A stretch of 64,000 nt of DNA from Macrotrachela quadricornifera (Eukaryota; Rotifera; Eurotatoria; Philodinida; Philodinidae). The DNA lies in assembly GCA_022393335.1 (NCBI GenBank), contig JAJEKB010020047.1, positions 239,600-303,599 on the forward strand, given 5' to 3'. Positions 35,520-47,422 of this stretch are shown piece after piece; position 1 is the stretch's first letter, and every line of letters starts with the position of its first letter. Made by a program: the position numbers and the translations under genes. Under the pieces are notes generated by a model that searched no databases, was not told the DNA's origin, and worked only from the letters and a program-made list of their open reading frames with translations.

Positions 35520-36890
35520 TTACTGACTCGTTATCTGAAGAGATCACGAAGTCTCGTATTTCACTCATCATTAATTGCGAATAAAAAAAAAAAAAAAAAA
35601 ACAAGAGAAAAAAAAAGAAAAGCAGAAAAAGAAGAAGAAGAGTTTGCCTTAGGCACCTAACAGCTTTAAGAACGATGAAATTTTTTTTTCTATTATTTTT
35701 CTAATCTTTGAACGCAATCTGTTTTCTTCTTGAATCTCTATTTATATTCGTCGCTGTCATCATAATGATGAAAATCTTTTTTTTAACGCTAGAATGCTTA
35801 TGCTTTTCATTTGTATTCTTCTTCTATTTGCTTTTACATTCATTTCATAGAAAACTCGATTGATTCATAATCTTCCGTGTATTTATTTTGACAGTAATGA
35901 CATATTTTTCTTAATTTTTTTTTCTTGATTACAAACTTGTACTATACGATTATAAAAATAACAGAAGAATAATTCATATGATAAGTATATAGAACAGATA
36001 AAAAAGGAAATCACAATAGCAGAAGAAAAAAAAAACAAAATTTTTTATTTAATAATAAAGTAATATAATTCTTTAAATATACAAATAAATTAACAAAAAA
36101 AGATTATTTTTTTTTTTTAGTGAAGTGTAAAAAAGAAAAAGAGAAGTTTCCTATTTTAAAATTCAATGATATAATGTCGAACAATCATCCAAAAATAGTA
36201 ACAAAATAAAAATTTCTAGAAATTTCAATTAGTAGTAATTCTAGACAAAACAATAAAATTCTACCCCGTTAATTACGATATTTTATCACGTACTATTTTT
36301 TAATATAAATGTTAAAACATCATTAATACATTCAGATTTTGGGGTAAATTTTAATAAAAAAATTAATTAAATATATGGAAAAAAAAAACATACACATGCA
36401 ATATTATCATAGACAAATAGAATGAAGAGAATAGACATTTATGATTCTCTAGACAATATTGGTGCATTGATAGTAAGTATTATAAACAAAAATAACATAC
36501 TAATACAATATAATTTATGAAAGACAACCATCCAATATTACCAAGGAAATGAATAATGCTACAATCTTTCATCTTAGTAGTTCTTGAAAGCGGACATCCG
36601 TTTTCCTTGTCAGTTGGATCTATCATTGATGCATATAGTTCAGTAATTTCTTTTTTGTGTTTTTTTTGTCATATGTCCTAACAAATGTCAGACTAAGTTA
36701 ATTTAATAAGATATTATATTTGACCTTTATTACATTTATAAATTGATAAAAAATATTTCTTTCATCTTGATTTATAAATGAAAAAAAAAATACAATTAAA
36801 ATATTAATTTATGTTCATATATATTTTATTAATTGACACATGAATAAAAAAAGAAGTATTCTTTTTTTTTGCAGATAAAATATGAATATA
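35520..36890. other. Intergenic, 1.4 kb
   Basis: A/T-rich with an A-run at about 35585-35602. No gene or repeat was recognised. Confidence 0.45.
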
Positions 36891-39814
36891 TTATTTTCTT
36901 CCACTTTTGGGTGTTCCTAATTGTGGTCGACTGGTGGTCGTATTATTTGCATCCGTTTCCGCTATAAATATATATATAGAGAGAAAAAAAACAAAAATTT
37001 AGAAGGAATATATCTGTTTTAATCGACTTACATAAAGCATTTGTATAGAAAGGAGCAAAAAAATCTTGAGCTTCTTTAATTTTATTTGTAAATAATTCTG
37101 ATACATTAGAATTATTTTGATTTTCATCAGACCATTTTAATGCATCATTAATATATTTTTCCATTTTTTTCTATAAACAAAATAATGAAATTTATTTTTT
37201 TTTATTAATTTATATAAATAACTAACTTTATCATCTTTATTTAATTTATTCATATTTTTTGTTGGATCAATAATAAAATCTTTTGCAGTATTAATAATTT
37301 TTGTAAATGTATTACGTATAGCTATAGAATAAAAAAAAATTCGTTTTTATATTAAAGTAAAAATTAAATTACCAATCCATTGAAGATAATCAATTAATTC
37401 TTTATGATTATATCGTTTAGCAATATCAATTGGTGTTTCACCATTAGTTGTTTTCTGTTCAATATCACCTCCAGCTGCTACTATATGTTTAACACATTCT
37501 AATTGATTCCATACACAAGCTAAATGTAAACTTGTATATCCTAATATAGAACAGAAAAAAAATTCGTTTTTTAGTAATTATTATCTGTCAATATTTACCC
37601 ATTCCATTAGTTAGATTAATTCCATTTGTCATCATTGTTGAACCTTTTTCTGCTAATAATTTAACAGTATCATGATGTCCAAGAATAGAAGCTAAATCAA
37701 GACATGTTCTTGTTTGATCATCTCGTGCTTGTAATAAATGATGTTGTTGAATAGCTTCAAAACGAAGATTTTCGATATTTTTTGTTGGTGCTGTTAAAAT
37801 TTCTGTTAAATTTGAAATATTTCCATGACGAGAAGTATTAAATAATGTTTCTGTTAATTGTGGAATATTAATTTGTTCAATTAATGCTGCACGATCATGT
37901 GCACTTTTCTATAAAAATTTATTTATTTATTTTTAAATAGAATTAATTAAAATACTTTACCTTTTTCACGTCTTTTGGAGGCTAAAAATATCATAAAATA
38001 GATTAATTTAATCTGATTGAAATAAATTCATTATTTATTTATCACATACAAAAAATATTTTTCATTAAAATTTAAATCTTATCTTATTTATTTTATTTTC
38101 GTGAAATAATTATTATATTATTAAATAAAGACGATTAGAAAATTTATCTTTTTTTAACAAAATACTTATTAAATATTCAGTTCATTTTTTAATGATATAG
38201 ATTTTAAATAAAGATAACATTTTTTGTTCCTGTCATAATTAAGGAGGAAAAAATTATGTTTAACATCCGTTTATCTTTTTCTTTTTTTCATTATTTATGC
38301 TATAATCTGTCAAAAAATATATATGACGAGTTTATACAACTTTCATTAGTTACTCATATATTTTAGTTGTCTATAATTAAATATCTTGCTAAATATATTA
38401 CGAACATAAAGTATAAAAGGATATTCAGTCTAAAATAGCAAATCAAACTACACTTATATTATTTTGTTTTTATTGAAATTGAAAAACAAAAGTTAATAAT
38501 AAAATTTTAGTCAATTCATGGTGTTTCCTTTGTTCTTCAACTATACGATAGTAACGGAAACCGGATATTATCCATTAGAAATTCCATATATAGCTCTTTC
38601 ATCTATTAAGATTCAAGAAGGATTAGTACTTTTGATTGATTCTATAAATGAATTGATATGTAAATATTCAAAGATAAATTTGGAATTTAATTCATAATAG
38701 TATAGAATTATATCAGGATATTGGATGGTTGTATTTTTTCAATTAACTTTTATTTCCGCCTACATTAATGTAAAGTATTAACAGGAACGTTTAGTAATTA
38801 ACCAATATTTATATATCGTCTTAGTATTAGCAGGTACATTTTATAGAAAGGACTTAATCTCGTTAAGGATATGTCAAAGAAAGCGTCATAATTGATAATT
38901 AATATATTTTTTATTTTTAAAACAGTGAACAATCTTCTAGGCGACTAATTCTTATCATTGAGAATAAAATGATTTTTGTTTTAATAGATGAATAATTTTG
39001 TTTTGTGCATATTTCATTAATTACATGCTTAACAGAGATATTCTTAAATAAATATAGAAAATTTCTGTTGTTTCTTACATATTGTCCTATCGGATAAATA
39101 TTTGTTTACCAAAAAAAAAACCTTGCAGAAATTTTTTTTATTATCTTAGGATATTTTTCCTATGGCTCCGAATAGCCACAAGTGTCATTTTTTCTATTTT
39201 TTAATATATATTACCTTCTTGTTTTCGGAAAAGTGTACTGTAAATCAATATTATACTATTGAGACAAAGCCGGAAGATCTAGCTGTGCAATCTATCGTAA
39301 AACACAACTATCTATTGTAATAAAACTTTATTAAACAAAGATGTTTTGTCTATTACACATTGGATAAGAAATTTTGATGATCTTTATTAAGTTTATATGC
39401 TTTGAAATGCACCTGGTTTTTTTTGTTGTTAGGCAAAAGAGATGGAAATGGTGATATTGCTGTAGAGAATTTTATTAAAAATGACTGAAAATGTATCAGT
39501 CGTTTCATTAAACAATCTGTTAATATTAATAACTTAATATCTTGGATGTTAACTTCATAGAAATCCTCGCTCATCCATAAAATATACTATTAAGAAAAAG
39601 AAATTCATGAATTTCATCATTTTCAAGTGAAGAAGTTAAACAGATATTGAACAAAGGAAATGTGAAATTATACAGTTTTTTAGTACATTTCGTACGATAT
39701 TCACTACAATATAAAGCTTATTGAAGAGGGCATGCATACAAGATATTCTCAGTAAGAAAAGATGTACAAGATTTTTTTCAAGTATTGAAAGAGATTTGTT
39801 TTTTCACTTACCAT
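36891..39814 (-). CDS. ANKRD45: Ankyrin repeat protein ANKRD45
   Basis: Proposed exons: 39814-39812 (ATG only), 37981-37961, 37908-37599, 37540-37373, 37321-37227, 37170-37032 and 36961-36891, 268 aa, close to vertebrate ANKRD45. The protein starts MPPKDVKKKSAHDRA. Ankyrin repeats follow: TRTCLDLASILGHHDTVKLL, then GYTSLHLACVWNQLECVKHI and GETPIDIAKRYNHKELIDYL. The C-terminal helices (KKMEKYINDALKWSDENQ, KIKEAQDFFAPFYTNAL) resemble the tail of ANKRD45 and the Hsp70 C-terminal lid. ANKRD45 is linked to cilia and cell division in vertebrates. The first exon is inferred: no in-frame ATG precedes CCTCCAAAAGACG near 37981, and an ATG directly followed by a consensus donor (GTAAGTG) lies at 39814. 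Exons 2-7 are firm; exon 1 is moderately sure. The resulting intron 1 is 1.83 kb. Confidence 0.85.
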
Positions 39815-40260
39815 AATAATTTATTAACGTTTATTTTCTTTCTTTACAGATGTCGCATTATTCTCCATTTTCCTTTCCGTTACTCATAGTAACAGAGTAC
39901 AAACCTCATTATAAAATTTTTACTTAATTATAATTATTTCTTTTTAAAAAAATGAAAATAAATGAATATTAAATAGAATAGAATAAATAAACTATTCTTG
40001 ATACTTAGTAACTACTGGAGGTCATTGTAATAATGGTGGATTGGAAATTGAGAAAAAATAATTATTGTCTGATTCATAAAATTGCAGCGTTACACTGGTT
40101 GATTATGAAAAAAGGGAAAAAAAATTCGAATAGAACATAGTCATTCGTATCATCATTGTATTAACCTTGATCAAAATAATCTAATTTATTTTCTTTTTTT
40201 TCTTTAGTTTAGATTATAATAATCGAATAAAATTGAAAGAAAAGAAAAATTAAACGAAAT
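39815..40260. promoter_or_regulatory. Divergent intergenic region between ANKRD45 and the SR-protein gene
   Basis: A 446-bp interval between two outward-pointing starts. It includes the presumed 5' UTR of ANKRD45 and the SR gene leader. Its role as a shared promoter is inferred from geometry; no specific factor site is named. Confidence 0.4.
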
Positions 40261-41833
40261 ATGTCTAGCGGACGAGATGAAGCAGTTACGGTATAAAATA
40301 AATCAAATTTTTATTAAAAATTTAATATAATTAGTCGATTTTTATGTAGGTTTTTTTAGGTGATTTATCACGTGATGCAACAAAAGAAGATGTAGAAAAA
40401 ACATTTAGTTATTATGGAAGATTAAAAAGTGTTTGGTAAGAAATTAATTTTAATTTATTATTATTTTTTTTATTTTATTTATTTAAAATATTTAGGCTTT
40501 CACGCAATCCATGGGGATATGGTAAATAAAAGAAGAAAAGATAAAAAGTTTCTATGATTTTTTTTTTAAATAGGTTTTATTGATTTTGAAGATCAACGAG
40601 ATGCAGCTGATGCAGTTAAAGCACTTGATGGAAAGTAAGTTTAATTAATAATTAAAGATAAAAATTTGAATTGTTCTTTTTTTTTTAATATTTAGAATGA
40701 TTTGTGGTTCACGTGTTCGTGTTGAATTTTCACATGGCCGTGGTCGATCAAATCGAGGAGGAGGAGGAGGAGGAGGAGGACGAAGTCGTCGTAGATCAAC
40801 AAGTCGATCACCTCGTTCAAGAAAACCTTTTAGTCCACATGATGTTTGTTATGAATGTGGAGGTATAGATTTATTATTTTTAAATAAAATTATAATTTCA
40901 AAAATTTTTTAGATCGTGGTCATTATGCATATGATTGTGAAATTCGATTAAGACGTCAACGTCGTATGAGGTAAGAGAAATATTTTCGAATGTATATATA
41001 TATATATATCAAATTGGGATTAATTTCTTTTTTGTTCTAATGAATTGTAAACATTAAAAATAAAACGAAAGAAAAGTATCTGTTTTTAGTTCACATACAC
41101 GTTGATGAAGAGAGACACATTGAAACGAGCGAGCGATTGTTGTGTACGATGCATTGATATTCATAGATCGAGAAGAAAAAACACATTGATGGAAATTATC
41201 AAATAAATTCGATAGATGCTCATCGACGTATTTCATATATTGTTCGTCTGTTCGGATTGGGAGTTTGAATATATGTATATATAGATATATATATATATGT
41301 ATATATCAGATGATGAAACCATCGGAACAAAATCAGAAGATTTTCGATTTATTCATTCTATTTCTTTCATGTCAATTCCAAAGGTGTATATACGATCGAC
41401 AAATCGTAGACAGAATATATTCTTTTTTACAACGAAAAAATAAATAAATTCTTTCATTTATCAATCGAATAAAAAGTAGGTTTTATTCTTTGTTTTCTCT
41501 TTTATTTCTTTATTTCTACAAATATCTTAATTTTAATAATAATTCTAGGTCAAATTCAAGAAGTCGTAGTCCAAGACGAAAAGGAAATGGTTATTCATCA
41601 CGACGTAGTAAACGGTAAAATTATTTTTATTTTTATTTAATTAATAAGAATATATATATTTATTTAGAAATCGTAGTCGATCTGAAAGTAGTCGATCAGG
41701 TAGTGGTCGAGGTCATTCAGATAGTCGTTCACGTTCTCGATCACGTTCACGTTCGGAATCAAGTAGTTCATCTCGATCAAAAGATCGACGAACACGTTCA
41801 AAAACACGATCACGTTCTCGTAATAGTCGATAA
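40261..41833 (+). CDS. SR splicing factor with RRM, CCHC knuckle and RS domain (SRSF7/RSZ-like)
   Basis: Eight exons: 40261-40290, 40350-40435, 40496-40521 (26 nt), 40574-40634, 40696-40862, 40913-40970, 41549-41614 and 41668-41833, 219 aa. Residues 10-80 form an RRM, with RNP2 as VFLGDL and RNP1 as YGFIDFED, and the usual continuation DAADAVKALDGKMICG. A Gly run (about 91-98) follows, then a CCHC zinc knuckle, CYECGDRGHYAYDC. The rest is an Arg-Ser domain (SRSRSPRRK, SRSRSRSRSRS). RRM plus CCHC plus RS is the SRSF7/9G8 layout; such nuclear proteins bind exonic enhancers and promote splicing and mRNA export. Intron 6 (40971-41548) is 578 nt, about ten times its neighbours, and has a possible poison exon, as expected for SR genes that limit their own level by nonsense-mediated decay. 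Confidence 0.93.
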
Positions 41834-42534
41834 AGAAATATTCAAGGTAAAATAAAAATTCTATAAATCCTACTTTTTAATTGATTCTTTTCTTTTAGAT
41901 AAAAATGACATTATTCGTTTTTTTTTTCGATTATTAAATATAATCAAGGAAATGATTATCGTTTTGCTTTTTTTTGTGTTTTCTTCTTTAAAAAAAACAT
42001 TATCTGTGCTTTTATACATACGTACTTAAATATACTCTTCAAAATGTACTCAGTTTTTTTTTTTGGCTTTAGACTTTTTTTTTTCTTTTTTGGCTATGTT
42101 TTGTTGTTTTTTACTTATGTCTAGTTGGTGTGATGAAAAAAAAAAGAAGTATATAACCAGCTATTGACATCATAAAAATTTAAGAAAAAAAAAATAATTA
42201 TTTTTTCATGAATTATATTATCAATGAAATAACAATTAATGGATGAGTGGGTAGAGGTAATGTATGATTTTTTCAAGGATAAAATAAGAAGAAGAAAGAG
42301 AGAGAGAATAGATGTACTTAGTACCGTTTCTTTTTTTTTTTTTTCTTCTTGTTTTATGTCTTTAGTCAATGAGAAAAAGAGAGAAAAGACGTGGGAGAAT
42401 TTCTTTTTTTGGTACCATTGCGCAAGAGAAAGAGAGTCGAAGAGAGAAGAGTTATTTTTTCACACGAGCTCATTTTAAAACAATCATTCTTATTCTCGGT
42501 GTGTATATGTGCATTTGCAGCTAATCTTTAAGCA
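41834..42534. other. Intergenic
   Basis: T-rich 3' flank of the SR gene followed by purine-rich DNA. The overlapping frames at 42121-42478 are low-complexity and unsupported. A TTTGCAG at about 42514-42520 could be a splice acceptor in the leader of the next gene. Confidence 0.4.
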
Positions 42535-44253
42535 ATGTCGACCATCGTTTCGGTTCTTTTCCTATTGCTTATTACTATTGGGATCGTTTATGGACAAAAT
42601 CAAATTAGAGGTAGGTAAAATAAGTTAAAATAAATTAGTTCTGCTGTCTACACATATATCTATGTTCAGCAGTTGTCACTGATCAGATTTCAATTCAACC
42701 TGATAACCTTTAAGTAAAAGCTCAATGTTTGTCTAATATTTTAGTACAGGTGTCAGATTATTTTTATTTTAACATGACTATTAAATTGATGAGAATACTC
42801 TCCTCCCATATAATGTTCAATTGATACTAGGTAGTAACAAGCTAACACATATATTGGTTACCGTCTGTATATTTGAATAAGAGAAGACAGAACGTAGAGA
42901 GAAAAAAAGAAATGAATTTATTAACGAACACTTTAATATTGAAAACAAGAACGATAAATGAATTCTTGTGCAATGTATATGTAAATATTTCTACTTGAAA
43001 TAAAAATTGATAGAGTTATTGAATGTTAATCGTATTATTTTATTTAAGTTGTCAAATGGATAAGATTTTTTTTTTTTAATATTTAAAATAAAAAGAAAGA
43101 AAAAAGAAAATTATTCATAATTATAAGTAGTTTTGAATCTTTTTTTTTTTCTTGTTCAACTAGTAATCGGACAGGCAGATGATCCAAATTGTGCAAAATG
43201 TGACATTCGTGCAGTATGCATACGTTTATCTAATGAAAGTGGTGTCAGCTGCGTTTGTCTTCCTGGTTTTGCTTTATCTTCATCAACCGGACATTGTGTT
43301 CTTCAAGGTAAAAGTTTTTCTTTTTTTTTCTTTATCTTACGTAATACTTCTTTCCATACTTCCGCTGTCAAAAGAGCGTAAAACACAATTCCAACATCCG
43401 TTGACCAATTATATTCAATAATTATATATATATTTATATATATGTCATTTTTTTTCCTAGAAATACCGCAAAATGGCATCTGCGACAGCCGTTATGAATG
43501 CTTTAATGGAGGTTAGTAACTTCATTTTTTTAATAAGAAAAAAAAATATTTATTTATTTTCAAGGTTATTGTTCAAATGTAACAAGTAAATGTGTATGTT
43601 TATCAGGTTATGGAGGTCTTATGTGTGAATTAGATATAAATGAATGTGCTGCAAATGATAGAATATGTGGACCATTTAGTTGTACAAATTTACCAGGAGA
43701 TTATAAATGTGATTGTGATTTTTTTCATTCGGGAAAACGTTGTCAAAATAGTAAATTAAAAAAAAACTTATTTTAAAAAAAAATATATTCTTTTGTTTTT
43801 TCTTAGTTAGTGCCATTGGTTTATTTATAATAATTATTTCATCAATTGTAGTACTGTTAATTATTGCTTTTCTTATATTATTTACTATTCGAACATTAGT
43901 TACTTATCGATTATCAAAACGAACTTCAAGGTATGATTTATTGACCCTTTTTTTTTCTTTCAATAAGATAAATTCTTTTTTTTTTGTATAGAGAACATGA
44001 ACTTCAACTTCAAAATCCTTGTATGGCAACATTAACTACTAGTGGTATGATGGGAGATGATTCTTTAGGAAATATTTCATCATTTATTCGTCCAATTGGT
44101 CATAGAATATATGTTCCAATGGAAACTAGTTTTGCTAATGCAACACGTGTTCAAGCCGGTCGAGATGATGATGATAAAAGACAGATTCCACCACCACCAA
44201 AATATGAAAGTTCAAATTTTGATCAATCTGTTCCTAATACAATATCTACTTAA
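42535..44253 (+). CDS. Type I membrane protein with EGF-like modules and a PPxY-type tail motif
   Basis: Six exons: 42535-42610, 43164-43307, 43461-43511, 43565-43750, 43807-43930 and 43992-44253, 280 aa. A signal peptide (residues ~1-20, STIVSVLFLLLITIGIVYG) is followed by cysteine-rich modules. These are a partial EGF (CAKCDIRAVC...CVCLPGFALS), an EGF (CDSRYECFNGGYCSN...CVCLSGYGGLMC) and a calcium-binding EGF beginning DINECAAND and ending CDCDFFHSGKRC. A 25-residue membrane helix follows (IGLFIIIISSIVVLLIIAFLILF). The ~100-residue cytoplasmic tail has PPPPKYE, a WW-domain ligand (PPxY). The EGF-plus-short-tail layout fits an adhesion or signalling receptor, but I cannot match a named family. 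Introns sit at module borders, mostly in phase 1, as usual for EGF exons. Confidence 0.85.
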
Positions 44254-46210
44254 AAACCACCTGTGACTATATAAATATATCTTTTATGGTCTTATTTTAC
44301 ATATGAAACAATAAATAAACTATTTATTTTTACCATTAAATCAGGTCTTTCTTTTTTAATTAATCAGAATTATAATAATTCTAAATATATAATCACTATA
44401 CTTCTTTTATTTATTAACCTACTATGTATAGTGAGAGTGTTAAGAATACACTGCATCCAATGATGTGTCTACATTAACTATCAGATACAGTTCGAAGTAT
44501 AAAAATGTATTAAAAAAGAAAATGACATTTTTTATTTGGCATATATCTTGATTCACGTATGTAGATGATAAAATCGAAGAAGTCTTCCAAACATTTATCA
44601 TTTATCTTTGTTCTAATATACTTTATTTAATATATGAATATATCACATGGTATAGCGCATTCCAGACTTTCTCGCTATATTTAATAAAAAAAAGAAGTAT
44701 AGTAATATAACAAAGGAGTTGAGATGCTCTGTAATTAATATGGATAGATGCGAAATTTATTTTTCTAAGAATTTTGTGGCATATCATGTTATTACCTTTA
44801 GATTATGGTTTTATTCGTAGACGACATTTGAATTATCCTTTTACGATACACAGAATATGATTTCAAGTTCGTCAAAGAAAATTAATAATTTATAGAAATA
44901 TGATGCTTGAATATTATTAAAACTGTTCTCAAGAGTAAAAGATTAGAGTAGAAACTTTTGACCTTAAAGATGAAATAAATTATTCTAGAATACTCCTCCA
45001 ACTACTTTCTTTTTGATAATAATAACAAGCATACTACCTTGTTTGTAGAAAATTCTATGTATAAAACTCAATAAAACAATGTCAATTTATCTATTATTCA
45101 ATGAAAATTATTTACTAATTAATCATTAATTTGAAAACAATATTCAAAAGAGAATCATTTTTGTATATCATACTCAATGAACTTCCAAACAGATATGTGC
45201 TCTTCCATTCTTCAATATATCTCCTAATCATAATCTAGTAACATTAAGATAAATCTAACATCTCGTTTATTACAACTAGACGGTATGTATAGAATTTAAT
45301 ATAATCATAATAGATGTCGCTTATCATTGAATTATTAAGAATCTCATATATTTGACTATAAGAATTTTCTGTAATATTTTAATAAGGTTTTTAAATAATA
45401 TTGCTTTAGAAATGTATATATAGAAAAAGAAAAATGTTCACTTCATTTATCAATGGTTTCATTCATTGATCAATGAAAAAGATGTATACATCAATCAATC
45501 AATCAGATATATATCTGCTCAATGTGAGATTATTTATTTAAATATTTCCTTATGTATACAAAATATAATTGATCAATAAATCTAAGATTGATAACAAAGG
45601 TATTTATAAATATTGTGCTTTTATAGAATAACTAAGGAAAATAGATATATTTTTGTTTTCATTTAATATAAGAGAATTCTCATTAACTATGAAAGAAAGT
45701 AAGATAGACTCTATTTCTTTGACTGATTATGAAAAGATTAAAGAAAATGATTTAATATTCTACCCAAACATAAAAACTATTTACTTATTCATAGACTGTT
45801 GATTCAAAAAGCTGAATATTTAATGGAAGTTGATGTTAGTTTTTTATTGATCAATTTCTTTCACTAATAATCAGATCATGCAAAAAATTATTTGAGAGAA
45901 TATTTTTATTTGAAAACAAATTCTTATGGGAAATAAAATAAAAATAAATATATTTTTTTTTTTGAACAAACTAAATATGTTATTTATTTATTTTTTCTTT
46001 TATTGATTATAAATTCATTAAAAAAAAAGAGCTTGTTGAAAATCTTAAATTGTGTTTAATATATATCCAATTTGTTATATCATGTTCTTTTTCTTTGTAT
46101 ATTATATATGTATAATTTACATAGATGAAATTTAAATCGAAAAAGAAACAAGAAAATTGATATATAACAAAACTAGATATTTAGTTTTTTTATTTTGTCT
46201 TTTGTATTTA
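44254..46210. other. Intergenic, 2.0 kb, convergent
   Basis: A/T-rich. Polyadenylation-type AATAAA signals lie about 60 bp after the EGF gene stop. No gene, RNA or repeat was recognised. Confidence 0.45.
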
Positions 46211-46549
46211 TTATCCTGTTCGTGAAATCCATAATGGTTTACCATAAAATCGATTTGTACGTGTTCGTCGTGATAACCATAATGGACTAAGATAAAAATT
46301 TGGATATTTATTACGTTTTATAAATTGATTATCATCATCGTCATCATCATCACCATCATTGTTTTGATTTTTTTCAGATAAATCTAAACTTGAATGTTGA
46401 TGATCTAATTGTTTATTAATGTCTTCAATTAATGGTGCCAACTGTTGTTCTTGATGATATTCTCGTAAATATGCCGGATTAATGGCATATAATGTATGAA
46501 TAAAAAGAATAAGTATTAAATATATAGCAAATGTCGAACGGACAATCAT
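46211..46549 (-). CDS. Putative neuropeptide precursor with duplicated FYxxPLWxSR core
   Basis: A single exon of 112 aa. Residues 1-22 form a signal peptide (IYLILILFIHTLYA). An acidic spacer (~23-77) contains a seven-Asp run. A dibasic Lys-Arg (78-79) then releases the C-terminal 33 residues. A second dibasic site (Arg-Arg, 94-95) divides these into two related peptides: NKYPNFYLSPLWLS and one ending TNRFYGKPLWISRTG. Aligned, the cores read F-Y-x-x-P-L-W-(L/I)-S-R. Signal peptide, acidic spacer, dibasic sites and repeated short cores are the hallmarks of a secreted peptide-hormone precursor. I do not recognise the peptide family. The final residue is Gly, which could serve as an amide donor, although a free -TG end is also possible. 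There are no cysteines outside the signal region. Confidence 0.75.
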   Translation of the reverse strand: MIVRSTFAIYLILILFIHTLYAINPAYLREYHQEQQLAPLIEDINKQLDHQHSSLDLSEKNQNNDGDDDDDDDNQFIKRNKYPNFYLSPLWLSRRTRTNRFYGKPLWISRTG

Positions 46550-47422
46550 TGTAGGTCTAGTTGATGAAAGTAGTGAAAATAGTTAATGCTAAGAATGTGT
46601 TGCGGATACAATTTATATTTGGTCGTCTAGAAAAAGTATTTTAGAGAGAGAGAGAGAGAAAAAGAGAAAAAAAAAGAGAAGTAAACCAATCAAGAACTAG
46701 TATAAAAACGCAATAAGTCTTTTTCTTCGATGAATATTCTGTTTGGACTTACGTCAGTCTCTTCTTCGGACATTAGAACATTACAAACAATTACTATACA
46801 TATTTAGAACTATGTATATAGATATATGTATATACTTAATCACATTAGAGTATAGTGGGTGGCAACTGTTGGCCTTGTTCTTCAATTTATCTCACAGAAA
46901 TATTAAGTGGATAATCATTGTAGTTTTTTTTTAGTCTTTTTTTTTTTTTCTTACGAAAGGTGTGGGCGAAGAAAAAAGAACATAAACAAAAGAAAACTTA
47001 TGAAGTAATTTCATGTATCATTTTTTATTACAAAGGCGGTGACATATCGGAACTATTTATAAAACAATAGAAATGTATGAATATAAAAGAAAAGAAAAGT
47101 AATTTAGATATCAAATGAAGTCATGCATAGTATTACTTTTATTATAAATATATAAAAAAAAAAATATCTATTAATATTTATTAAAAGAAATTCTAATGAG
47201 AAAACTCGTAAATATTAAAATATATTTGACATACTTTATTAAATATTAAAATGAATAGTAACTAAAAACAAAACTAACTGGAAAATTGTATAAAATTCTT
47301 TTTTCACTCAATTAAGAAAAATCTCAAATATAACAAAAAAAGATGAAACTTAAATCTTAGAAGGATTATTAATTTTTATAGTATACTGATATTCTCTCTC
47401 CCTCTCATAATTCTAGATAATC
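46550..47422. other. Divergent intergenic region between the peptide precursor and TMEM62
   Basis: A/T-rich with a GA microsatellite at about 46644-46660. The frame at 46743-46934 lacks support. Promoters of both flanking genes presumably lie here. Confidence 0.4.

Noticed and set aside
46960..46975. Telomere-like TGTGGG
   Set aside because: A single occurrence without tandem repetition is expected by chance and gives no support for a subtelomeric location.
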